DNA from: Geosiphon pyriformis | Lineage: Eukaryota; Glomeromycota; Glomeromycetes; Archaeosporales; Geosiphonaceae | NCBI GenBank assembly: GCA_016748015.1 | Contig: JAAOMT010000134.1 | Coordinates: 1,180,451 to 1,244,450 of the forward strand | Direction of reading: 5' to 3' | Length of the DNA stretch: 64,000 nucleotides | Shown: positions 37,015-47,739 of the stretch, one piece after another | Layout of the letters: every line of letters starts with the position of its first letter | How positions within the stretch are numbered: position 1 is the first letter of the stretch | The notes under the pieces: generated by a model | Database searches by the model: none | Told to the model about the DNA's origin: nothing | Seen by the model: the letters and a program-made list of their open reading frames with translations, nothing else | Program-made: the position numbers and the translations under genes

Positions 37015-40000
37015 TCATGAGTATCTGAAACAACAAATAGGCCAATACTTACGCAGTCCCACGTTCAAAATTCTCTTTGATTTCTTTGGTATAGGGGTCG
37101 TAGTGACGTGCAATCTTGAAATTAAATCGCCTATTGCGTTCATTAATATACGTGATATCGTCATCCTCATTTATAGGTCTTTCACGAGAATATTGCGCTC
37201 GTTTTGCGATTCTACAGGAGTAAATTAGGTAGTGAATACAACCCATGAAATCTCGAAACCAAAGTATGAAAAAAGTAAAATATATCTCACTGTTTATTCA
37301 CATCAATGACAACACGATCAATAGCTTCCCGACTCAGAGTTCGATCTACCGTGGCATATGAGAGAGAGTTGGCGTCCCGATAGAAGCTAGATTCGGCATC
37401 GATGCGTACTAATTCCCCATCTTCAGTTGTGACTAAAGAAGCGGAAGCCAAAGCAGCGGCTTTTTGTTCATTATAAGCAGCGAGATTTGGCTTGAACTCA
37501 TTGATAAGACGATTATATTTCTTTTCGGCAACTTGATTGTAATCTGTGGTATGAAATAAATTAGGTAAAGAAAAAAAGAATAATAGTAACAATAGAAGGA
37601 TCAAAAGGGGAAGACTGTATTTAGTACCAGTAAAACCAATTTCGGCACGTTTCGCTTTTTTTTCTTGTTTTTCCTCCCATTTTTCAACCGACTCTGCCGA
37701 GTATTTCCAGAAATTTTTTCGTTCCCAATCTTCACCATTTTTTTCAGCTTCCTAAAATTTTCGATTAAATTTTCAATCGTTTTTCATTGGAGCAATGAAT
37801 TGAGCCAAAACTAAATTACTTTTTGGGTCATTAGCTTTTCCGCCTCCTCTCTTTTTCTTTCACGTCGAATGTCTTCTTTGGGGTTGATTTTAGAGCGTTG
37901 ATGCTCGGCATAAAGTTCTTTACGATTTGCTTGGGCCGAGTCGTCCTAAAGTCATTGAGTTGGTCACAAGATTTCATAGCAATATCAATAGCTTGAGATA
38001 GAGAAAATACCTTTCGTTTTCTCAATTCCAAAAATTTTGCCATGCGAATATCGAGCTTCGGGTCTATGTCAATAATTGGGGGTGTTTGATCTATTGTAAG
38101 ACTTTCTACCGGTTGTTGAGGCGGTTTTTCAGATTTAACTGGAATTGGAGAGAGTACATCATTGGTTTTATTTTTAGAGCCTTCACAAACTTCTATCTCG
38201 GTTGTCTGAGGCTTTTCAGGATTTTGATCAACGTCTTGAGGATTTGCCGACACTGTTTCTTCCTTGGCGGAATTCTGAGCTATGGCTTTTTGCCTTTCTG
38301 CAGATCTAAGATCGCGAGATCCAAGTTTTGGGGCTACATTTTGTTTTTGAAGTTGAATTCTTCTCGACTTACGGGCGGTTGTGGCATTTTGATTTAGCTC
38401 AACAGGTATCTCAATAGCATCTGACTTCAATTTTTTATTCGAACCAGTAGTTTCTGACTTAGTGGCCTCGTCCTCCTGTTTTCCATTTGCTGCTTCAATG
38501 TCCTCAGCTTTATCAGTGGTATTTTGGGAATTGGTTTCTTCCTGTTTTTGCTTTCTTTTTCTGCCCCTCTGAGTGGTACTCTGCGAAGAGCCTGTTGCAG
38601 AATGATTTGTCGTTGAACCATTATCCGTGGAACTCTTTTGGGTCGATATTGAAGTTTCATTGCCAGTAGGAATCCCTTCTTGTTTTTGACGTTTTGCTCG
38701 ACCTTTAGGAGTGCCTTTAGGTTTTTCCTTTAAATGATCATTATTTTGAGGATCACTTGTAGATGCAGGAATTACATCATCTTGTTTTTGTCCCTTTTTA
38801 CCACTAGGCAAAGGAGCAGAAAGCGAGAGATCTTCAGAGGTTTGATCTTGAGGTTTGGGAGATATTTCATCGACTTGAGAAGAAAGTTGTTCTTTCTTCT
38901 TTTTGCCTTTAGTACTTGGATTGGCAACAGTTTTGAGATCTTGAGACGCAGCCTCCTCATTATTTTTTATTGGTAACTGTTTTGTTTCAGTTGATTCGGA
39001 AGGTTTTTCTTGAGCATTGTCGGCTGATGTTTGAACTGTATCGATTTTTGGCTTCTTTGGTCGACCTCTTTTTACAGTAGTTTTTAATGGAGTTTCCTGC
39101 GGTTGATCTGATTCACTAGGATGATTTTTATCTGGGGCTGATTGGGAAGTCCCAGTTTCATGTAAAGTTTCCTCTGGCTTTGGTTTGGAGGATCTTCCTC
39201 GTTTTGCTGGAGGCTTAGTATCAGTACGGTCTTCAATGGGAGAATGTGTAGTCGCATGTTCTTCAGTAGAAGTTTTCTTTGGTTTCCTTCCCCTTTTTAC
39301 CGGTGACTTGGCCTTATTATCCTGAAGTTCCTCTGCAGGAGATTCTTCAGCAGACGCTTTGTTTGATTGCCTTACTCTTCTTATTGGTTTCACTTGAACT
39401 TTTTTAGATTCAGGCTCTTCCTGTTGCAAGAGAACATTATCATTGATTTCATTTGATATTTTGGTCTTTACGTCTTCTGCTTCTTCTTTTTGTTGCCCAT
39501 TTTTGGGCTTGGGTACATCGACATTTGTCTTTTCATTGCTGTTGGATTCTAATGATTGATTAATCAATTTAAATCTTTATATAACATCAAAATTCTAAAA
39601 TTTAATGAAAATTAGGCTTTGGTGTAATGTTTATCCTTGGAAACACTTGATGGGTTGTCCAGTGTAATTTTCCGAGAACTTATAATTTGAGTACCTATGC
39701 TTCTACGAGGTTTGATTTACCCCTACCTCGTTTACCCTGAGTTTTTCCAGTATCTTCTTCAATTTTTTCGTCTGGAGATGGTTCAGGTTGGACAGCAGCC
39801 TTGGAAATTTCCTCGGCTTTTTGTGCTTTGGTAGGCCTGCCACGACGAACTACTTTTTTGGGCTGCTCTTCATCCTCTCCCTTACTCGTGTTATCGACTT
39901 GAGAAGTCGGAGGATTTTGTTCTTCATTCATTGTAACGTCTTTTGTGGTAGTTGCTGTCTTTGCTTTTGGAGGTCTACCCCTACGCGTGGTGACCACAGT

Positions 40001-40165
40001 AGAAGCCTTGGAAGAATCAACATCAGCTACTTCTGGTTGCTGTGAGATTGATAATTGAGCCTGATTGATATCAGTTGACGTCACTTCTTGGTCAGTATTG
40101 TTTTGGGGTTGTTTCTTGGAATTACGTGTGGTAACCGAGTGAGTTGTCTTTCTCTTAGGAGGCAT
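37015..40165 (-). CDS. SYF2: SYF2 splicing factor with a long N-terminal AT-hook extension
   Basis: Subunit of the Prp19/NineTeen complex that joins the activated spliceosome. Seven minus-strand exons: 40165-39721, 39548-38011, 37945-37820, 37751-37628, 37543-37291, 37211-37053 and 37024-37015, totalling 2655 nt (884 aa). All phases agree and the last exon is only 10 nt. Residues about 645-884 are a full-length SYF2 ([11 protein letters not shown] at 651, [58 protein letters not shown]). Residues 1-640 are Lys/Glu/Thr/Pro/Gln-rich and disordered-looking, with AT-hook cores at 61-67 (RRGRPPK), 107-113 (RRGRPTK), 233-239, 263-270, 307-313 (KRGRPKK) and 476-483. The AT-hook region and the SYF2 N-terminus share one uninterrupted exon. 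SYF2 is normally about 215-245 aa; an internal start at Met651 could also give a short form. Confidence 0.88.
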
Positions 40166-40335
40166 ATTTCTTTTAAAGAGATAATTTTTAGCAAGTGGTT
40201 TATATTAAAAGTTGTTTAGGTCAAAAAATCAAGCGCATTCTAATGACATTTTTCTTTCGCATGTTGATCTCGACCCATTTTGATTAGACAAATCCAATGT
40301 TTTTGTCATTATTATGTACATAAGAAAAACCTGAA
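40166..40335. promoter_or_regulatory. SYF2 5' flank
   Basis: 170 bp between the SYF2 ATG and the end of the next gene-like segment. Expected to hold the 5' UTR and promoter; no specific motif identified. Confidence 0.4.
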
Positions 40336-41445
40336 TTAATTTACCATTGGTCGAAATTGTTCCCAGATATCATTCTCATACCATTTTGACGCGACAAATG
40401 ATCCCTCGTAATTTTGGGCGTCTCGGAACATCGCGAACTGTTAGTTAAACTTAGCACATTGAGGGATGCTCTTACGAGACCCGTCAACAGGAAAATAAGT
40501 CAAACACCCCCGGTGTCTTCTGAGTTGCAAAAAGGTCAGTAACGCCAAATTTAGTGAATGTGGGAGGCTTAGCTGCATCCTCTGCAAACTAGCCGAATCG
40601 GAAGGCGTGCTCTGGTCGCGTCCTTTTGTTAGGAACGATTCTGGAACATTTCCCGCCAAACAAAGTGATTTGCCTATTCGATACTTCTTACTAGGCATTT
40701 TTGCTAACCTTTTTTGTGCGATTACACTACTTTATGAATCAGATGCAAGAAAAAAATGACCTGCTGGGAGTACTACCATCTTCAAACCCCTACCTCCCAT
40801 TGAGGATTTGAGTTTCAATATTGTTTGGTTTCAAATCGCTCGATTAATGCTGAATGCTCGGGACAAGCACATTGACATCTCTAATTTGCTGAAATTGTCC
40901 GTAGTGGACAACAGGCTCTTTAGCCTCTTGCCCTATCGATAACCTTGAGACCTGACATCCATCTGGACAATCTTTACATAATTCTGACAAAGATTTCAGC
41001 TACAGATTTTCAGCATTCTTGAAACTGTGTTGGCGGATGGAAAGTGGCTGTCGAGTTTCGAGCACTAATAAAGGGTTCATAACATGATGTTCACTATTTC
41101 GAGGATACTTGGATGGCACTCTGGTTTACAGGCGCGATATGCACTTGTTCATCTGTGGAGAGATCTTGTGCCATCGACACGTTTCAAATCCCGCTTTTCA
41201 AGCGACCACAGCCTAGTCCTTGCGTAATTCAAAATTATTCTGTTCGAACTCATTTAACCCAATCGCGGCAAAATCGGATCTTGCCAAGTTCCATCCATTG
41301 TCACCAGGAATGAGGTGATACTCCAAATCGTTAGGACGAAAGATCTTCGTCCAGACCTGTGATTTAACATTGTTCGGATGGTTGTACAGAAGGACAGACA
41401 TAATTATCATCTTCGAAATTTGGCAGCTTGGATACTTACCCAATA
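40336..41445 (-). other. Unresolved gene-like island (possible truncated gene)
   Basis: CpG-retaining sequence of near-normal GC between SYF2 and the next AT-rich block. Minus-strand segments look like exons. 41,358-41,213 follows a CACAG acceptor and encodes FRPNDLEYHLIPGDNGWNLA... ending at a stop. 40,999-40,844 encodes VHYGQFQQIRDVNVLVPSI. 40,434-40,336 follows an AACAG acceptor and encodes FRDAQNYEGSFVASKWYEND... to a TAA. A GTAAGT donor near 41,440 points to a missing upstream exon in the desert. The plus strand also has open stretches (40,510-40,757 and 40,758-40,939), so strand is uncertain. I recognise no family; either a 5'-truncated gene or a pseudogene. Confidence 0.35.
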
Positions 41446-41569
41446 AATTATAATTGGTTATTAGATATAATCAAAATTGCAGCTTATGTGATCAGTTTCA
41501 GGTTTTGTTTTTAGTCAAAAATATTAATGTTTTAATTTTCATATTAAATAATTCATTTTGGCTTCTTAA
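41446..41569. other. AT-rich spacer before the MITE
   Basis: No feature recognised. Confidence 0.4.
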
Positions 41570-41577
41570 TTTAAATA

Positions 41578-41889
41578 GGGAATTGCTAAATCGACCCACC
41601 CGAACACGTGATATTAATATATATAGAATTTTAATATTTATTTATTAGTAATTCTAATAAATATTAGTTTAATTAAAATAAAAATACCTTTTTCTTATAT
41701 AAAATTGAATATAGATTATATATTTAATTTTTTATTATGCCTTAAGTAATTTATAGTGTTTTATAATTAAAAAACACTTCGTTGTGGACAACCATAATAT
41801 TCGTTAATATGTTCCTATATATAGTTGAATACGAAACTATGACGTAAATGATATCACGTGTTGCGGGTGGGTCGATTTAGCAAATTCCC
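41578..41889. mobile_element. MITE with about 38-bp TIRs and an 8-bp target duplication
   Basis: A 312-bp element. The left end GGGAATTGCTAAATCGACCC continues ACCCGAACACGTGATAT. The right end reverse-complements to GGGAATTTGCTAAATCGACC continuing CACCCGCAACACGTGATAT. It is flanked by a perfect TTTAAATA duplication at 41,570-41,577 and 41,890-41,897. The inside is AT-rich with no ORF. An 8-bp duplication suggests mobilisation by a hAT-type transposase. The TIRs keep CpG sites (TCGAC, CCGAA, ACGTG), so it is younger than, or spared from, the decay in its surroundings. Confidence 0.9.
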
Positions 41890-41897
41890 TTTAAATA

Positions 41898-43249
41898 TTA
41901 CATTTAATATTATTTTATAATTAATTTTTTTTTATTGTTTAACACTTACAATTTAATAAATTGTTTTATGTTACAAGTGTAGTTTATTTATAAATTAATT
42001 CAGTACAATGCAATTATATTAAACTAAATTGTATTAAAATCAATAAATACAATTAATTATTTAAATTATTTTAAATTAAACAAAAAAATATATTTTTTGG
42101 AAATAAATTAATTAAAAGTTTATCAGCTTTTATTAATAACAAAATTAACAGCAAAATAGCATTAACAATATTAAAAAAAGGATTAAAATCTCTAATAACA
42201 TTATTTATAACCATAATTAAACTAGATATTTTAATTAATATAAGTAAAATAATATTAATAAAACCAAAAAAAAACCAAAGTTTCATTTTCTATATAAAAA
42301 AACTGGCTATAAAATAACAAAAATGCTTTAAAAAACACCAAAAAAATAGTGTTTTTAAGTATTTTAAAAAAATTAGCAACAGATTTAATAATAATAAAAG
42401 TAAATAGCTTTAAAGCTTATTTGGCTTTTTAAATTATTTAAATAAGTAAAAAAAATACAATATTAAAAACAGCTTTAATATTAACTTATTATTAAAACTT
42501 CTGGAATTTTTAAATATAAAAACAATAATTATATAAAACTGTTTTTAATGAATTATTTAAAAAAAACTTTGAATGAAAAAAAACTTTTACTTAAAACCAA
42601 AAATAGTGTTTTTAAACTAATAAAAAACTGAGTTTTTTTAATTTTAATTTTTTTTAAAATACTATCTGTGTATTTTTATTGTAAAAAAAGCTTAAATAAT
42701 AATTTTTGAATATATTAAGAATAATAAAAATTGCTTTAAGTTTACTTTTTTCTTTAATTATAAATATAAAACTTATTATAAATATAGTAAATTTTGTAAT
42801 AATAAACTAAAATACAAAAAGATTATTTTTTTAATAAATTAAAAATTGTTATCAAAAAATTTTACACATAAAATATTAATTTTTTTGGTTATTAATAAAA
42901 AAGTTTTACAAAATTAAATAATTTTTAAAAAGTTTTTATTTTTTTAAAGTTTTAAGAAATTATTAAATTAATATTTATTTTTAAATTTAATTTAATTAAA
43001 ACTATAATATTAATCATAAATAAAAATGTTTTAATAAATAGTAATTTTAAAAAATTAGAAATATATTTAAATTAAATAATAATTATTAAAAAAATTCTTA
43101 TAAATATTTTTAAAAAAATAATTATTTTAGCTTTATTCAAGTTTAATAAATAATATTATAATTAAAAATCATGATTTTTATTAATTATTACATATATTTA
43201 ATAATATTATATTAATTAATTTTTTTATTTTTTTATTTTTATGATTAAA
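41898..43249. other. AT-rich desert
   Basis: Extremely AT-rich. A minus-strand open stretch at 42,071-42,286 is Ile/Leu-rich low complexity without a recognisable family; I do not call it a gene. Confidence 0.45.
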
Positions 43250-43700
43250 ATTTAAATATAATTTAATATAATATATTAAACAACTTAATTTAAATTAAAT
43301 ATGAATTATGTACTGTTTATATATAACTAGTTATTTGGTTATTTAAAATAATATTACAGTTTTATATTAATATTTAATAATATTATTAACATCTAAAAAA
43401 AATAAACAAACTTATATAAGTCAAAATTAATATTAAAATCTTTATTTAAACCCAATAATTTTACAATACTACCAAAAAACAAAAATAACAAACCAATAAT
43501 ATCAGAAATTAAAGAGCTATTATAGAGAATTAAACCATTTTTTTTTAATAAAACTTTGTATTTAGTATATATCAATCAAATTTTATTATAATAAATTATT
43601 CCAAAACTATATATAAAATTTACAATTTTGCTAACAATAACTTTTGTATTCTTAAACACAATAAAAGTTTTCAAATACTAATTTTTAAACACAAAGCTTT
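43250..43700 (-). mobile_element. LINE 3' relic, minus strand
   Basis: The minus-strand peptide at 43,575-43,393 (FFGSIVKLLGLNKDFNINFDLYKF) matches the ORF2 C-terminus at 24,640 (SASVVRLLGIAEAFGTSFGF). It is followed by decayed family 3' UTR sequence around 43,290-43,380. Confidence 0.6.
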
Positions 43701-43719
43701 TATTTAAAACAATATACAA

Positions 43720-43935
43720 TATAGTTTTGGTATTAGTTTTGGGCTGCATAAATTTTTTAAGTTTTTTTCAGGTCTAGATAGCAAGATTTCAGTTTGTATT
43801 AACATTTAGTATTGTTTTGATTAGTTTGAGTGGCTAATTACATGTGGAAAATGCATAATTCATATCTAGTTTAGATTACTTGAATGATGTATTGTACTAG
43901 ATAGTGTTTGGACCTTACTCATTAAATTAAGTAAA
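43720..43935 (+). mobile_element. LINE 3' relic, plus strand
   Basis: A short 5'-truncated copy with the last ORF2 codons and the conserved 3' UTR (TTGATTAGTTTGAGTGGC at about 43,818; TACTAGATAG at 43,899), then an A tail. Confidence 0.75.
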
Positions 43936-44759
43936 AAAAAAATACAATATAATATTTAAATTATATACTAAAAGCAATTAAAAAACACAAAATATAAACT
44001 GGCAAAAACCAGATATATTTTGACATAAAAATTTAATAAACATTAATAAATAGCAAAATCCATTACAAAAGTAAAAAATGATTTAAAATTTTGATTTTAC
44101 AATACAAATACAAAAACTAAAGTAATTTTTATCAAATAAATGCTTACAAATTATTACAAACAGATAATAATACAATATTTTTATAAAATATATATACAAA
44201 TTTACAATTTTATTACTTATATATTTGATAATTATATAAAAATTAAAGTATCATATTAAAGAAAACTAAATTCTATTAATGTTTTTTAGTAAAGATTTGT
44301 TTATAATAACAATACCAAAACCAATTTTTTATTGTATATAACAAATAGAATTAAGAATATTATAAACAAAATAATAAATATTATTAAAAATAATCATATT
44401 ACTAGCTTTGATATAATATTTATTAATGTATATAAGAAGAGCACAATTTAAAAAAACAATAATATCAGTTAGCATATTATTTTTTCATTTTTTATTACAC
44501 TAAAATGTTTTTTAATTTTAGACCAAACTACATAAAAACTCTTATTACCAATAATATTTGTAATATAGTATTTTTTTAACCAATATTAATTATAAAAGTT
44601 AAGAAAATTAGATTTAATTTAAATAAACAAATATTTAATGTAGTCTAATTATTAGAATAAATAATTACAGTATTAGAATTAGAAATATACTCTAATATTA
44701 AACTTAAAACTTAATAAACATTAATAAAAGTAAACTTACTATTTTAATATTAATAAAAA
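43936..44759. other. AT-rich desert
   Basis: No ORF or repeat boundary recognised. Confidence 0.5.
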
Positions 44760-44913
44760 AATCAAAACTTTTTTCTTTTTTACCTCCAATAAATTTTTAA
44801 AAAGTGCATTTTCTGAAAAAGAAGTTTTTTATTTTTTCTTGTTAATTTATATCAATATTTCTTTACTTAATAACCCATTTTTCATAAAGTTAAAGATTAT
44901 TACAAGTAGTATC

Positions 44914-47695
44914 ATGTCTAAAAAAAAGACACTCAAAAATGCCTTTTATGGTCCTGCTGGTTTTTTTTCTTAGAAAAAAAAAGTTATCTTTGAAAATGTC
45001 AAACATTCTGGTAATAAGAAAGATATCTTCTTAAGCAAATCTGGACCTGGTAATAACATTATTACAAATAATTATTTGGGGTCTGGAAACAAATAACAAA
45101 TCTGTAACTTGGTGCTCAATAACTAAAGTAATGTTAGTAATATCTAAAGATTTTGGTGAAGTCTTTTGTATAATAGACAAAGATTTAATAGTAATATTTT
45201 TTGGTGATATTTCTAGTTCTTCTTAACTCTTGAGTTGATGTGTTTTGTTGTCTGTTGTTTTCTAAAATATCTATATTCTGTCAATTTTTTTCTTAGCTTA
45301 ATAACCAGTAATCTCTTGGTAAGCTATTCTCAATTTTAAGTGTCTACCCTTATTCCTGAATCTTTTACCAGTGCTATATCTTAACATCAATACTCCACAA
45401 GTTAATCTTTTAATCAATTAGTAAATCCACAATAAAACAAAAAGACAAGAAAAAAAATAAAAGAAATAGAAAAAATAACGAAAAGAAAAGAAAAAAATAA
45501 GCCAAGACAAGAAAGAGTTAATATCTTGTCAATAGCTGTAATCAAGAACTATTGGTCCAAGGTGGTTAAGTATTAGATTTTATTAATATAAAGTATTAAT
45601 AGTAATAAAAGTGATTAATATTTTTAATCAAGTAATAATAACATGAATTTGATGATAATAGATAATTTTATTAATAGAAGAATAATTTTACTTTAAATCA
45701 TAAAAAACTATCTTTTAAAAAAAGAGTATTGTTCTAATTTAATATAACTTTTATTGAATTTTTCAGGAATTATTTTTTTTGCTTTTAATACTTTTGCTAT
45801 ATATATATAATTTATGTTATATAAGATTCTTTGAATTCTTCAATTTTCTAGCCAGAAATCCTGTAATTCTTGAAATTCTGTAATTCCTTAAGAAGAATTC
45901 TAAAATTTTGGAATTCTGCAATTCTTTCAGAAGAATCTTAGAATTTCTTTGTTACTATGCCTACTTCTGATTGGCTATTTTTCTAACTATAATACTCCTA
46001 ATTTTTATGAGTAACAATATGTATTCCAATATGAATAGTCTGTTTGATGATAATGAGAATGTTAACATAACTGGTGTAAATAATAGGTTTTTTTTGAGCT
46101 CAGCTGCTACTACTTCCAAGGCAAAGCATATCAATACTGGAGCTGTCTTTGGCTTTCCACTCAGGTCTCCCAATTTTAATATAGATGATGATAAAGTTGT
46201 TCTCTTTTCTTGCTTGTCTATCTCTCTGGACAAGAAGTAAATTAACCCAAAGATTATCAAAACTTCAATGAAAGTATTAATCAAGAAGTTATTTACTTTG
46301 GATATTAATCTTTTGGCAGTAGAGAGCAAATCTGCCACAGCTAAAACTTATCTCATCAAAAAATTATTTTTATCAATCAATAGTTTTGGAGAGATCACTA
46401 CCTCTTTAAAATTTAAAGAAATCATTTGATTTACTTTCACTTCAAAAAAAACATAGAATTGGCTGTTTTATTGGCCAAGAAGAAGAAAATTAATGTAAAC
46501 AGTAATCTTAAGAAACAAAAAATGAGGTCAAATCAGACTGTAATAATCAAAGAAATTTCTATAAACATGCCTAAAGATATGATTATTACCACAGTATCCA
46601 ACTTTGAAAAGATTAAGTTAATCAAAATTCAATTAATTGGAATGTGGCAGAAAGCTATGATGAAATTTGCCAAATTAGGTCAAGCTAATTAGTTGGCCTT
46701 AAAATGATCATTCCTAATCAGAAAAAATTTTGTGTACATAGCCAAAACTGTAGAGGATCATGAGATTTAGGTGTCTAAAGATCAGTTCAGAGTATTTCTG
46801 TTTACCTTGCTAATAAGAACAACAGCACATAATTTTAGAACTTTTTTGGAAGGTGCTGGTGGGAAAACTTGTGTTATAAATAGATCCATAGAAACTGATA
46901 ATAGGATTTGCTGTGCTGTAGTTGGCTTTGACTTTAATAAGAATTTGGAATTTGCCTTTCATACAGAGCCAATTTTTAGTGGAGTAAGGCTTTTTTGAAC
47001 TAAAATGAATTTGGTTCATTGTGTAAAGTGTGGGTGTTTTGAATATTCAGCTCTTGAATATGATGCATTGAATATATTTGTGCTGCTATTGTCAAAAAAA
47101 TTCTATAAAAGAGTTGCTTTTAAAAAAGTTTGCTTTCAGTTTGCCAAGCTGTATAAGAAAAAAAGTGTTCTGATTTCTTACTCTGCTGTCTTTGGTAGCA
47201 AATTTTGGGCCCAAGTGGTCTTACTTGCTGGTTTTTTTGGTGGTATTTACCTCAATTCTGGGCCTGGTTCTCCTCTTTTTAGTGTTTTAAGTTCAGGTGG
47301 TACTCTTCCTCCCATTTCTGTTAATAATTTATTTTTGAATACTTGTTTGGCCTCCTTGGAATACTTTTTGAAACTTTTAACAAATCAGGTTTCTGGTATT
47401 GTGTACAAGCTCAGCAATTTAGAATTGGTGCTTTTGGCTGCCCTTTCTTTTTCTTATGACTTGACTACTCTAATGGCTACTGATTTAGATTTGAATTTAA
47501 CTATGATTTTGAATAGCTCTATGCTGATGTTTCTATCTTCTTCTTTTATTGTTTCTAATGTTTTAGTTTTGAGTCCAAGTAGTTTGAAAGTGCTGACTAT
47601 TAAGATAGACTGTTTAGAGTTTAAGTTAGTGGCTCTCAAGATCTCTGTTGGTTTAGTTTTGGCAAAATTAGATTAGTTGTATGTTAAATTGAATT
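44914..47695 (+). pseudogene. LINE copy 3 ORF1 (split by a solo LTR)
   Basis: N-terminus MSKKKTLKNAFYGPAG at 44,914, interrupted after GPGNN at 45,056, resuming at 46,021 (YSNMNSLFDDN). The knuckle at about 47,017-47,060 is now CVKCGCFEYSALEY: His and the last Cys are both Tyr, whereas copy 2 keeps them. One further frameshift lies between 46,240 and 46,426. Confidence 0.75.
45060..46016 (+). repeat. Solo LTR (family 2), copy b
   Basis: 957 bp bounded by TATTAC...GTAACA (first G mutated to A). Target duplication ACAT at 45,056-45,059 and ATAT at 46,017-46,020. Removing LTR plus one duplication rejoins ORF1 in the register seen in copy 2 (GNN-x-YSN versus GNN-x-FSN). GAATTC-rich imperfect repeats at about 45,830-45,940; TATATATATA near 45,800. 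Confidence 0.85.
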
Positions 47696-47739
47696 TTTAG
47701 ATGCTTTCTTCTTTCTAATAAGTAATTTGGTTTGGAAAA

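Noticed and set aside
37831-38010. The minus-strand ORF running past the SYF2 exon to 37,831
   Set aside because: It reads through a 65-bp intron with good GT-AG sites and leaves the SYF2 frame; the spliced form matches the family.
38086-39052. Plus-strand ORFs opposite the AT-hook region (38,086-38,397; 38,734-38,976)
   Set aside because: Phe/Arg/Leu-rich shadows of a Lys/Glu/Thr-rich sense sequence.
42071-42286. 71-codon Ile/Leu-rich minus-strand ORF
   Set aside because: Composition expected of AT-rich DNA; no family resemblance and no neighbouring exon.
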